DNA from: Bacteroidales bacterium
GTDB lineage: Bacteria > Bacteroidota > Bacteroidia > Bacteroidales > UBA932
Reading direction: 5' to 3'
Assembly: GCA_017429765.1 (NCBI GenBank)
Contig: JAFROJ010000010.1
Span: forward strand, 1-34,369
Length of the DNA: 34,369 bases
Made by a program: the position numbers and the translations under genes. Position 1 is the stretch's first letter, and the number at the start of each line of letters is the position of its first letter. A model generated the notes under the pieces. The model was not told where the DNA came from, searched no databases, and saw only the letters and a list, made by a program, of their open reading frames with translations. Below, one piece after another: positions 8,692-17,157 of this stretch.

Positions 8692-11600
8692 ATGAGAAAG
8701 TTATTGATAACCCTAGCGATCGCGCTTGGCGGCCAGCTCGCCCTCGCGCAGGCTCCGGCCATCGCTCCCGACCAGGCGACCCTCACCGCCCCCTTCAGCT
8801 CCGCCGACGAGGCCGCCTTCATGAGACCCGACAAGGTCTTCTATCCCGAGACATGGTTCCACTTCATCGGAGGGAACGTGTCCAAGGAAGGCATCGACGC
8901 GGATCTTCAGGCCATCGCCGACGCCGGGATATCCGGCGTCCAGTGGTTCCACGGGTATTTCGGAGGCCCCTGGCCCGGCACGAATCACCAGCTCACGACC
9001 CTTTCCCCCGAGTGGGAGGAGATGGTAGCGTACCTTGGCCGCAAGGCGGAGAGCCTCGGACTGCGGTTGACCATACAGACCTGTCCCGGCTGGTCCATGG
9101 CCGGAGGTCCCTGGATCGAGCCGGAGAACGCGATGAGGGAACTCGTCTGGTCAAGGACTGACATCCCGGCCGGACAGAAAGCCTCGGCTCCTCTTCCGAA
9201 GGGACAACCCGACGCCCAAGCGTGGAGAGACTACCGGGACATCCGTGTCCTGGCCTTCCCCACCCCTCTGGGAGACACCGGGGAACCCCTTAAACCTGAG
9301 AACGTCTCAGGCGGGGACGAGGCCTGGAAGTCATTGATAGAGGGGAATAATCCCAGAAGTGTCAACCTGGAGGCGGGATCGACCGTCACGGCCTCGTTCA
9401 CCCTTCCTAAAGGAAGCGTGATCCGCACCCTGTCACTTCCCCCCGTGGGCGCTTTCTCCCACAACTTCTGCTATGATCCGGGAATACATGTCCGGCTTCT
9501 CGCCCTGGACAAGTCGGGAAATGAGAAAGTCCTTGTGGACGCCAACCTCCCGATGAGTAACTGGCAGGACGGCAACCCCAACGACATGGAGTTCGCCTGC
9601 GAGGAAGTCAAAGACGCCGAGAGCTACATATTCTCGATCACCAACGCCCATCCGGCGAGTGTCAACTTTGTCCGCTTCTATTCCGCCTCACGCAAGAACA
9701 GCTGGAGGGGAGAAGCCGGTTGGTCATTGATAGCCAAGGAGTTATACCAGGAGCACACCGAGCGGGATCCCCTGTCTTTCGTCAAGACAAAGGACATCAT
9801 AGACATCACCGACAAGATGGACGACGACGGCCGTCTGGACTGGACAGCCCCCAAGGGAGACTTCCCGGAAGGAAAATGGACAGTGCTGAGGATAGGCCAT
9901 GTCAATCCCGGCAGACGAAACTCCCCGGCCCCTCCGGAGGCCACCGGCTGGGAGTGTTCCAAATTCGATCCTAAGGGAGCCGAGATCCAGTTCGCCAACT
10001 ACGTGGGGATGCTTCAGGACGGGCCGCTTGGCGGCAGGGCAGGAGGAATGCTGATGGACAGCTGGGAGTGCAAGACCCAGACCTGGACAGACACCATGGA
10101 GGAGGATTTCCGGAACTCCGCGGGCTATTCCCTTAAGGAAAGGATCCCCGCCCTCATGGGCTATGTTCTTGACAGCGACGAGGAGACAAGCCGCTTCCTG
10201 ATCGACTGGAGGAGGACTGTCAACGAGCTGTACTGCGAGAATTTCTTCAAGAGGATGACCGACCTGGCCCACGCCAAAGGGATGGAGGTTCAATATGAGA
10301 CCGCCGGAAGCGACGTCGTGACGATGGATCCTATGGAATATTTCAAGTACGCCGACGTCCCTATGTGCGAGTTCTGGCAGCCCTTCACGGAGGGATATGT
10401 CGGAGATCTCGATTTCAAGCCAATTCATCCCACAGCCTCCGCCGCCCACATCTACGGCAAGCCGAGAGTGGCCTCCGAGAGTTTCACGAGTTTCTCCCTG
10501 ACTTGGGACGAGCACTGGCAGATGCTGAAGGAGGTGGCCAACTTCAACATGGCCGAGGGCGTGACACACAATGTGTTCCACACCTACACCCACAATCCCC
10601 AGATCGACTTCCTGCCCCCGGGGACCAGCTTCGCCAACAGCATCGGCACCCCCTTCCTGAGAGGCCAGACCTGGTGGAGATACATGCCTTATTTCACATC
10701 CTACCTCGCGAGGACCAGCTACCTGCTTGAACGCGGCCGCCCCGTGACCACAGTGCTTTGGTATCTCGGCGACGAGGTCGGCCACAAGCCCTCGCAGTAC
10801 ACCGGGAGCGGGAAGCGCCAGTCCGGAGACATCCGCTTCCCTGACGGTTTCAAATACGACTACTGCAACCCTGACGCCCTGCTGAACCGCCTGAGCGTCG
10901 TTGACGGCAAGATAGTCACCCCTGAAGGAATATCCTACGAGGTTCTGTGGATTCCCGAGAACGAGAGGATGCTGCCCGAGACCATCGAGAAGATCGGGGA
11001 GCTCATAAAGGCCGGAGCCAGAGTTATTTCCAGGGCTCCGGTGGCTCCCGCCACCCTCAACCCGACCGAGGCTGACCGCTTCGGCGAGGCTGTCGAGGCC
11101 GTCTGGGGCGGGACCGCTGAAGGTAAGGTCAACCGACTCGGAAAGGGAAGACTCGCTGTCGGGATGGATATCGCCGACGCATTGAAAGCATTCGGCCTCA
11201 AACCCCACATCCAGGACAACGGAGCCGAGATCATCTGGTCCGAGAGAGCGATAGACGGGGCTCGCTGGTACTACATAGCCGCCCCTGTCGGGGAAGGGTT
11301 CAAGGGGACAATCAAGCTCGAGGGGAAAGGCAAGGCCGAATGGTGGGATCCCGTCGAGGGAACCGCCCGTTCGCTCAAGGCCCGCGGTCTTGGCCGGATG
11401 AAGAAGGTTCACCTTGAACTCGAGAAGGCCGAAAGCGGTTTCGTCGTGTTCAGGAGCGACTCCCCGGGCGCCAAGGCCAAGGCTTTCGAGAAGACTGTCC
11501 CTTCAGGCAGGATCGCCGTCGGGAACTGGACCGTCAAGTTCCCCGAGGGCTGGGGAGCCCCGACCGAGCCGGTCGCCCTTGACGAGCTGAAACCTTGGAA

Positions 11601-11979
11601 GGATCTCGATCTCGGCGACGAGGGCAAGGCCTTCTCGGGAACAGCGACCTACCAGGCCGTCTTCAACGCCAGTAAAGACCAGGTCGGAAAGGATCTCTTC
11701 CTGAATCTCGGGAATGTGGATTTCATCGCCGACGTCAAGGTCAACGGGAAGAGCGCCGGGGTTCGCTGGACAGAACCTTACCGCCTGAACATCAAGGATT
11801 TCGTCCAGGAAGGAGAGAACTCCCTGACTGTCGATGTGACCGGCACATGGTACAACCGCCTGGCGTACGACGCCTCCCTGCCGGAGGCCGCTCGCAAAAC
11901 CTGGACGATCGCCGGCCCGGCGGCCGGAAGTCCACTTCACGACTCCGGACTCCTCGGCCCGGTTGTCATTGAATATTAA
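8692..11979 (+). CDS. Exported GH106-like alpha-L-rhamnosidase
   Basis: Large exported glycoside hydrolase, 1095 residues. Signal peptide 1-20 ends 'LALAQA'. The N-terminal barrel begins with the GH106-type pattern 'PETWFHFIGGNVSKEGIDAD' followed by 'AIADAGISGVQWFHG', and 'LTIQTCPGWSMAGGPWIEPE' near 130-150. Large mixed alpha/beta and beta domains follow. The C-terminal sandwich (about 985-1095) has 'NLGNVDFIADVKVNGK' and ends 'GSPLHDSGLLGPVVIEY', as in many Bacteroides GH106 proteins that remove rhamnose from pectins. The start is set at 8692 by the signal peptide; upstream in-frame codons fall in the promoter. The stop codon overlaps the stop of the convergent gene (TTAA, 11976-11979). Substrate is inferred; members of this family act on pectic side chains or on plant secondary glycosides. 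Confidence 0.85.
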   Translation: MRKLLITLAIALGGQLALAQAPAIAPDQATLTAPFSSADEAAFMRPDKVFYPETWFHFIGGNVSKEGIDADLQAIADAGISGVQWFHGYFGGPWPGTNHQLTTLSPEWEEMVAYLGRKAESLGLRLTIQTCPGWSMAGGPWIEPENAMRELVWSRTDIPAGQKASAPLPKGQPDAQAWRDYRDIRVLAFPTPLGDTGEPLKPENVSGGDEAWKSLIEGNNPRSVNLEAGSTVTASFTLPKGSVIRTLSLPPVGAFSHNFCYDPGIHVRLLALDKSGNEKVLVDANLPMSNWQDGNPNDMEFACEEVKDAESYIFSITNAHPASVNFVRFYSASRKNSWRGEAGWSLIAKELYQEHTERDPLSFVKTKDIIDITDKMDDDGRLDWTAPKGDFPEGKWTVLRIGHVNPGRRNSPAPPEATGWECSKFDPKGAEIQFANYVGMLQDGPLGGRAGGMLMDSWECKTQTWTDTMEEDFRNSAGYSLKERIPALMGYVLDSDEETSRFLIDWRRTVNELYCENFFKRMTDLAHAKGMEVQYETAGSDVVTMDPMEYFKYADVPMCEFWQPFTEGYVGDLDFKPIHPTASAAHIYGKPRVASESFTSFSLTWDEHWQMLKEVANFNMAEGVTHNVFHTYTHNPQIDFLPPGTSFANSIGTPFLRGQTWWRYMPYFTSYLARTSYLLERGRPVTTVLWYLGDEVGHKPSQYTGSGKRQSGDIRFPDGFKYDYCNPDALLNRLSVVDGKIVTPEGISYEVLWIPENERMLPETIEKIGELIKAGARVISRAPVAPATLNPTEADRFGEAVEAVWGGTAEGKVNRLGKGRLAVGMDIADALKAFGLKPHIQDNGAEIIWSERAIDGARWYYIAAPVGEGFKGTIKLEGKGKAEWWDPVEGTARSLKARGLGRMKKVHLELEKAESGFVVFRSDSPGAKAKAFEKTVPSGRIAVGNWTVKFPEGWGAPTEPVALDELKPWKDLDLGDEGKAFSGTATYQAVFNASKDQVGKDLFLNLGNVDFIADVKVNGKSAGVRWTEPYRLNIKDFVQEGENSLTVDVTGTWYNRLAYDASLPEAARKTWTIAGPAAGSPLHDSGLLGPVVIEY

Positions 11980-14966
11980 CGGATAACCAGCGTCCAGCCC
12001 CGCTTGCCGCCTACAGTGAGCGGGGCATCTGGACGGAAAGTGGTCTCATCCTGGAAATTATGGATCGCCGGGGCCGTGACTGTCGCCTTGGCGGGGTCTA
12101 TGCCCAAGGCCTTCCAGTCGATCTCCAGCCTGACAGTCTTGTCCTTGGACGAGAAATTCCCGACAGAGACTATCGCGAGACCGTACTTCTGATAGACAGT
12201 CGCCTTGACCTCGGGATCTGACGAGCGCACAGGGCAGTCCGGATCCCAGTAGCCAAGCATCCTCGCGTCCTGGAGACCATATTCCTGCTGGAACATCCAC
12301 ATCGGGACGGGAGATTTATTCCCATCCGCGTCTGTCCACGAATGACGGGCGGTTGTGCCGTAGACCATCCCCAGGAACCTGTTACCCCCGTCCTGGAGCA
12401 TCTCGCTCATCACGCCGAAGGGGATGCCGGAGAAGGTCACGAGCCACTCGTCCGGGGACATCTTGTCGTACTGGAAACTCTCGCCGAACCACAGCCTGTC
12501 CACATAGGGGAAGAACTCCACGTACTGGTTAGCCGGGCCCTTTGAGTACCAGGTGTTGGAGTGGAGGTCGATCAGGGCGCCGTCGTGGTAACGCTCCAGG
12601 ATCTTGCGCAGGCGCTTGATCGTGACCCGGTCGCAGGAGACGTCGTCCATGTACAAGCCATCCAGGTCGTAGTTCTCTTCCATCCACCTCACTCCCTCAA
12701 GGAAATAATTGATGTACCGTGAGTTACCCACCATCTGCAAGGCCGGGTCGGAGTCCCCTTTCCAGAAGCCGTCGAGAGAGGTGTACCAGGCCGGCCAATA
12801 ATCCTCGACAAGGTGCTCGCAAAGCCAGGCGTTACCGTCCCCGGCGCCGGTCTCAAGAATCTCGTGACCGAGGCTGCGGAAAGCGTACACCTCCTCGCAG
12901 TGGGCGGAAAGTTCCCTGATGGTGTAGTACAGTTTCACCTTCCTGCCGTTCTCGTGGTTATGCCTGATGAAAGAGATGAGGGAGTCCCTGACGATGAACG
13001 GATAGTTGATGTAGGGGTTCAGGCGCTGGGCGTGATGGATGTTGGCGATGTTGGCCCCATCCTCCGCCGCCTTGTCGAAATCCGCCGGGTCGGCGTGGAA
13101 GAACCTCATGGAGAATTGCTTGGAGGGGTCAAGATCCTTGACCGGAGTGAACATCAGGTTGAACTCGAGACACTTCGGCTCCTTCCCGATGACAGTCCTC
13201 CCGGTCGAGGCGACGACCTTGGACGGACCTCCCTTGGCTCCGGAGAAGGTCAGTTCGCCGGCGCCGCCGTTGAACCAGAATGGAGAAGGTTTGGTGCCGA
13301 ACGCCCAGAGAAGCGGGCCGTTATAATCCCCGCCACGGAACTCTGTGTGCATCCCGGCCTTGACCCCGCCGATCCAGTAGCTGTCGTAGGGCCCGGACCA
13401 GTCCCAGGAATAGGACGCGGGGCGGAATCTCCCGTCGAAACCGGCCCCGATGAGGTACTCGGAGGAGTAGGCGGAATATGACGTCTCGAGCCTGATGTCC
13501 CTTACCTCCATCTCCCGCTCGGAAGAGAGGTTGATCTTGTAGCTCATGTGCCCGTCATATTCCATATTCCCGCTCAGGTCGAAGGAGATTCCGTCCTGAC
13601 GGGAGGAAGCCGTCCAAGTCACGAGACCGGAGGCCTCCTTCTTTATCTCAAGGTTGCCGGAGGCGAAGACGATGTCTCCCGAGGCGGTCGAGACGACCAG
13701 TCTTTGAGGGGCGCTGAATATGTCGATCCCGTTGGTCCTGGCCTCCGCGACCATCCCGGAGCCGTCAAGGATAGCGGTCTTCCCGGTCGCCTCGACTTCC
13801 CGGCCGTTGACAGTCATCTCATTGTAGATCTCGGTCGGCTCGTCATCCAAGGCTATCGTGGAGTTGAGCCAGCGGAGCCTCGCGTGACGCCAAACCTCTG
13901 AATCGCCCTTGTCCCCAAGAACCTTGGGGGACACTTTGATGGCAAGGTCAATAACCTGAGGATCAACGCCTTCCGCAGCAACCGTGACCTTCCCCCTATA
14001 GGTCCCGGGCCTGGCGTCCTCAGGGATCTGGACCCCGCACCAAAGAGGCTGGATCCTGTCTTTCGGGACATCCAAGGCGAACTCGATATGGCTACCGTCC
14101 CAAGATGTGCCTTCCTGGTTGAAACAGGTCAAGTCCCCCGCGCCGATGACTGAGCCACCGTTATTCAGGTCAGAGAAAGAGACCTTGAGATTCTTCAGTT
14201 CCTTCCCTGTCGCCCAGACTCCCAGCTGCCAGGTGTAGTACTCATTACGCATGGCGAGACCCTTGAAGGAAGCCTCGGGGACCTTTGTCCATTTGACCGG
14301 AAGAATACCGCGGAACTGGATGGGGAAAGCCCTGTCCTCGGGGAACACCATCATGTCTCCCGCGGCAGCCTTGACAGCGGCGACCTCATCCGCGGTCGCC
14401 GCCAAGCCCATCGGGGTCCAGAAATGGAAGCGAGAGACGCTCTCGAAACACTCCACCTCCGCCTCGGGGATCTCTCCCGCGGCGCCCGCCTGGGCGACCC
14501 AAGAGGGATCGGCCTCATATTCAGGGGCGAGGTAATCGGAGACATTGTTGTACCACGTCTGCCACTTGAAGGGGAGATAGTAGATGAAATACTGGCCGGC
14601 GCCGGAGGAAGGCCTGAAGACCACCTCCCCGTATTCACCGGTCAACTTATTGACTATCACATCTTTGATCTCGTTCCCGGAAGCGTCTGTCACTATGATT
14701 CTTTTGGTCTCGGGCTTCAGGTCAGGGCGCCTCCAGGGAAGTTTGGTGACAACCGCGGGGGCCTCACCGGACACGGTCACCACGGCCCTGTGATTTCCCC
14801 TCTGGTCTATGGTCCAGGGGGTGCCGGTCACTTTGAACGGGATACCGTCTGGAGCGAATGCCTCGTACCTGCTGTCCCCGTCGGGGTACTCTCCGGAACC
14901 GGAGCAACCGGCCAAAGCCAGGGTCAGAACCGGGATCATCCAAAACAGTCTCTTGAGCATATTCAT
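11976..14966 (-). CDS. Lipoprotein glycoside hydrolase-like protein (DUF6067/GH123-type fold)
   Basis: Probable surface or periplasmic lipoprotein of 996 residues. The signal peptide has a lipobox with Cys about residue 21 ('TLALAGC-SGSG'). An N-terminal beta-sandwich region includes 'MRNEYYTWQLGVWATG' and 'CGVQIPEDARPGTYRGKVTV', the type found in DUF6067 and GH123 N-terminal domains. A central beta domain follows, then a TIM-barrel-like part with 'LDGLYMDDVSCDR' (acidic pair on a strand) and 'LIDLHSNTW', and a C-terminal small beta domain. It is the second gene of a two-gene unit: only 7 bases separate it from the beta-helix gene. ATG at 14966 or 14960 would both give the same signal peptide. 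I recognise the fold type but no characterised close relative, so the substrate is unknown. The Asp pair is a candidate for the catalytic site (inference). Confidence 0.7.
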   Translation of the reverse strand: MNMLKRLFWMIPVLTLALAGCSGSGEYPDGDSRYEAFAPDGIPFKVTGTPWTIDQRGNHRAVVTVSGEAPAVVTKLPWRRPDLKPETKRIIVTDASGNEIKDVIVNKLTGEYGEVVFRPSSGAGQYFIYYLPFKWQTWYNNVSDYLAPEYEADPSWVAQAGAAGEIPEAEVECFESVSRFHFWTPMGLAATADEVAAVKAAAGDMMVFPEDRAFPIQFRGILPVKWTKVPEASFKGLAMRNEYYTWQLGVWATGKELKNLKVSFSDLNNGGSVIGAGDLTCFNQEGTSWDGSHIEFALDVPKDRIQPLWCGVQIPEDARPGTYRGKVTVAAEGVDPQVIDLAIKVSPKVLGDKGDSEVWRHARLRWLNSTIALDDEPTEIYNEMTVNGREVEATGKTAILDGSGMVAEARTNGIDIFSAPQRLVVSTASGDIVFASGNLEIKKEASGLVTWTASSRQDGISFDLSGNMEYDGHMSYKINLSSEREMEVRDIRLETSYSAYSSEYLIGAGFDGRFRPASYSWDWSGPYDSYWIGGVKAGMHTEFRGGDYNGPLLWAFGTKPSPFWFNGGAGELTFSGAKGGPSKVVASTGRTVIGKEPKCLEFNLMFTPVKDLDPSKQFSMRFFHADPADFDKAAEDGANIANIHHAQRLNPYINYPFIVRDSLISFIRHNHENGRKVKLYYTIRELSAHCEEVYAFRSLGHEILETGAGDGNAWLCEHLVEDYWPAWYTSLDGFWKGDSDPALQMVGNSRYINYFLEGVRWMEENYDLDGLYMDDVSCDRVTIKRLRKILERYHDGALIDLHSNTWYSKGPANQYVEFFPYVDRLWFGESFQYDKMSPDEWLVTFSGIPFGVMSEMLQDGGNRFLGMVYGTTARHSWTDADGNKSPVPMWMFQQEYGLQDARMLGYWDPDCPVRSSDPEVKATVYQKYGLAIVSVGNFSSKDKTVRLEIDWKALGIDPAKATVTAPAIHNFQDETTFRPDAPLTVGGKRGWTLVIR

Positions 14967-14973
14967 TTATTCT

Positions 14974-17067
14974 TTAATCGGCGTAATAACTGGAATAATT
15001 GTCCGACTCCCGGACAACGCGGCGGAACTCCTCGATCTCCTCGGGCCTCATTCTCGCCCTCTCTTTCCAGGAGTCCTCCCCAAAGACGCCAGCCTCGCTG
15101 TAGTCGAATGGCTTGAACCCGATCTTGCGGGCTGTCTTGAGGCTCTTGAAGGTGAAGTCCCCGCGGAGGGGATCCTTGAACATCGGGTCCGCGACAATGG
15201 TCTTGGGATCACGGAGTTTCCGGAACTCCTCCAGGGACATCCCGTCGAAAGTGGGATGGCTGTCCGTTATGTCCCAGAAGCAGTTACGGTCGAAATCCGC
15301 CTTGCCCATCCTCCAGGCCTCCTGATTGCCGATCAGGGGAAAACCGTCCGCGAGGATGATGTTGCTCTCGAAGGTGAAGGAACGATGATCCTCGATCCTT
15401 GTCCATTGCAAAAGCTGCCACTCGCCCCACGCCAGGATATTGTTGCGGATGATGTTGTCTTTTCCGTAGTGCTGGTGGAAGCCTCCGCATTTGCAAGCGT
15501 AGACCAGGTTGTTCTCCATCACGATGTCCGTGCTGCCCTCGTCGGTGTAGAGCCCCCAGCCGCCATAGTCATGCGAGTAGACATCGTGGATGACATTGTC
15601 GTGGACGGTCGTTCCTGGCTGAATACCAAGGGTATAGACTCCTCCCATGTCGTCCAGCTCGCCCCAGCCGAGATGATGGATGTGGTTCCATCCGATCTCG
15701 TTCCCGAACGATTGGCTCTTGCCGTATCCCCAGACCCATCCCACCGAGACTCCGGTGTAGCGAAGGTCGCAGATGTCATTGTGGAGAGCCTTGGTCCCGG
15801 ACGACTCCCTGATCAGCAAGCCGACCCCCGAGGGGAAGACCTGGCCTCCCTTACGGATAATGTTGTTCACCACGCTGACCCCTTGGGAATAGTCGATCTT
15901 GATCCCTCCGCCGCCAAGGTCGTAGAGGAAGGAACGGGTCACGGAGCAGTCCCGGGAGCGGTTGAAGGAGATGGCGTAATTACCCGTGTGCTGGATCTCG
16001 CAATTATCCAGGACAATGTTCTCGGCGTCCTCGACAAAGACCGTCCCGTCCAGATGGGCGGCCGCCTGGTAGGGGGTGGTCCCCTTCGCAGGAAGGACGT
16101 AAGAGGTGTGCTGGAAGGAGAGGTTCCTTAGCGTTATTCCCGTGGCGGGCCTGTCCTTCCCACCCTTGATGACCACAAGGTTCCTCAAGCCCGGGGCGAA
16201 GGCGAGAGCGGTCTCGGGGCTCTCTCCCTTCCTGGGAATATAAGTCAGTTCTCCGTCACTCCCTAGAAACCATTCTCCGGGAGCGGTGAGGGCTCCCCTG
16301 TAATTCTCCAGACGGAACCTGTTGTGGTTGCTGTACATCCCGTGGAGCCTTGTGCCGTGGACATAGACGAAGCCTGAGTCCGGATTGACGTAATCAATGT
16401 TCTTGTAAGTGTTGTCCCAAGACTGGAAGAGCAGGATCCTCATGTCATTGTCCTTCAGGTTAGAATCGGACCAGACCCCGGCGTTCACATCCTTGAGACT
16501 CTTAAGATTCCCGGGATCAGTGGAATAGCGCTGGACATAGTAGCCGTAGCCGTCTCCCTTACCCTCTGTCTCCACCGGGGTCTGGTCCACCTGGCCTATC
16601 ACGTCGAAAAGCCCCTTGTCAGGAGTCCGCGCGAGAACCGCCCTCTCCCCGTTCACATAGAGTTGCTGGAAGACCCGGCCGTACTTCACCACCTCGGGGA
16701 CCTTGGTTCTCCACCACCCTTCAGGAGTCACCTCCCATCCACCGATGGAGTATCCGCCGCTGATGACCGGGATGTCCTCAGCGTCACCCTCTATGACAAG
16801 AGGATGGGTCTCGGAGGAGGAAAGGAAGACCGGCTCGTCAAGGAAATAGGTTCCGGAGGCCACATGGACGCGCACTGTGTCTTTCCCGGGCAGGTTCCTG
16901 GCCTTCTGGACCGCGCTCCCGATCGAGGGAAGCGGGTCCGAGGCAGTCCCCTCGGCGGAGGCGGAGCCCTCAGGTGAGACATAGATGATGTTCTGGGCCG
17001 CGGCGGTCAGGCAGCATATAGCCGCGGATGTGATGACAAATAGTTTCCTCAGCATATCCCTATTCAT
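14974..17067 (-). CDS. Exported right-handed parallel beta-helix protein, GH141-like
   Basis: Exported carbohydrate-active protein, 697 residues. The signal peptide ends near 'CLTAAAQN'; the ATG could be 17067 or 17055. After 'IIYVSPEGSASAEGTASDPLPSIGSA' comes a long run of short beta-helix coils, with recurring 'NIxxxN' and 'NNxI' turns, e.g. 'NIVLDNCEIQHTGNY', 'VVNNIIRKGG', 'DNIIRNNILAWG'. The pattern 'GGVYTLGIQPGTTVHDNVIHDV' and 'GGFHQHYGKDN' matches large bacterial beta-helix proteins that include GH141, which holds alpha-L-fucosidase and xylanase activities. It is the first gene of the unit with the downstream lipoprotein, and divergent from the DUF5107 gene (90 bases). Lyase or epimerase activity on a polyuronide would be the alternative. 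Specific function is not certain. Confidence 0.7.
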   Translation of the reverse strand: MNRDMLRKLFVITSAAICCLTAAAQNIIYVSPEGSASAEGTASDPLPSIGSAVQKARNLPGKDTVRVHVASGTYFLDEPVFLSSSETHPLVIEGDAEDIPVISGGYSIGGWEVTPEGWWRTKVPEVVKYGRVFQQLYVNGERAVLARTPDKGLFDVIGQVDQTPVETEGKGDGYGYYVQRYSTDPGNLKSLKDVNAGVWSDSNLKDNDMRILLFQSWDNTYKNIDYVNPDSGFVYVHGTRLHGMYSNHNRFRLENYRGALTAPGEWFLGSDGELTYIPRKGESPETALAFAPGLRNLVVIKGGKDRPATGITLRNLSFQHTSYVLPAKGTTPYQAAAHLDGTVFVEDAENIVLDNCEIQHTGNYAISFNRSRDCSVTRSFLYDLGGGGIKIDYSQGVSVVNNIIRKGGQVFPSGVGLLIRESSGTKALHNDICDLRYTGVSVGWVWGYGKSQSFGNEIGWNHIHHLGWGELDDMGGVYTLGIQPGTTVHDNVIHDVYSHDYGGWGLYTDEGSTDIVMENNLVYACKCGGFHQHYGKDNIIRNNILAWGEWQLLQWTRIEDHRSFTFESNIILADGFPLIGNQEAWRMGKADFDRNCFWDITDSHPTFDGMSLEEFRKLRDPKTIVADPMFKDPLRGDFTFKSLKTARKIGFKPFDYSEAGVFGEDSWKERARMRPEEIEEFRRVVRESDNYSSYYAD

Positions 17068-17129
17068 TTAACACGTTCTGAAATTAGCCATTTTTCCCGG
17101 ACAAAACAATTATTCTGACCGGAATGAGT

Positions 17130-17137
17130 TATCTTTG
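17130..17137 (+). promoter_or_regulatory. -7 element for the DUF5107-TPR gene
   Basis: TATCTTTG, an exact fit to TAnnTTTG, 20 bases before the ATG at 17158. The 13-mer TATCTTTGTATAA recurs at the metH-like promoter on the other strand (32774-32786). No TTTG is found at -33. Confidence 0.6.
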
Positions 17138-17157
17138 TATAAGAACTGATAACCATT

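Noticed and set aside
9742-11412. 556-codon open frame on the minus strand inside the GH106-like gene
   Set aside because: It lies antisense to a gene with a signal peptide and recognised domains. Its translation is a Gly/Val/Leu-rich shadow without family features, common in GC-rich DNA.
14809-16131. 440-codon plus-strand frame over the beta-helix and lipoprotein genes
   Set aside because: Antisense shadow with no recognisable domain; it crosses the real gene boundary at 14966-14974.
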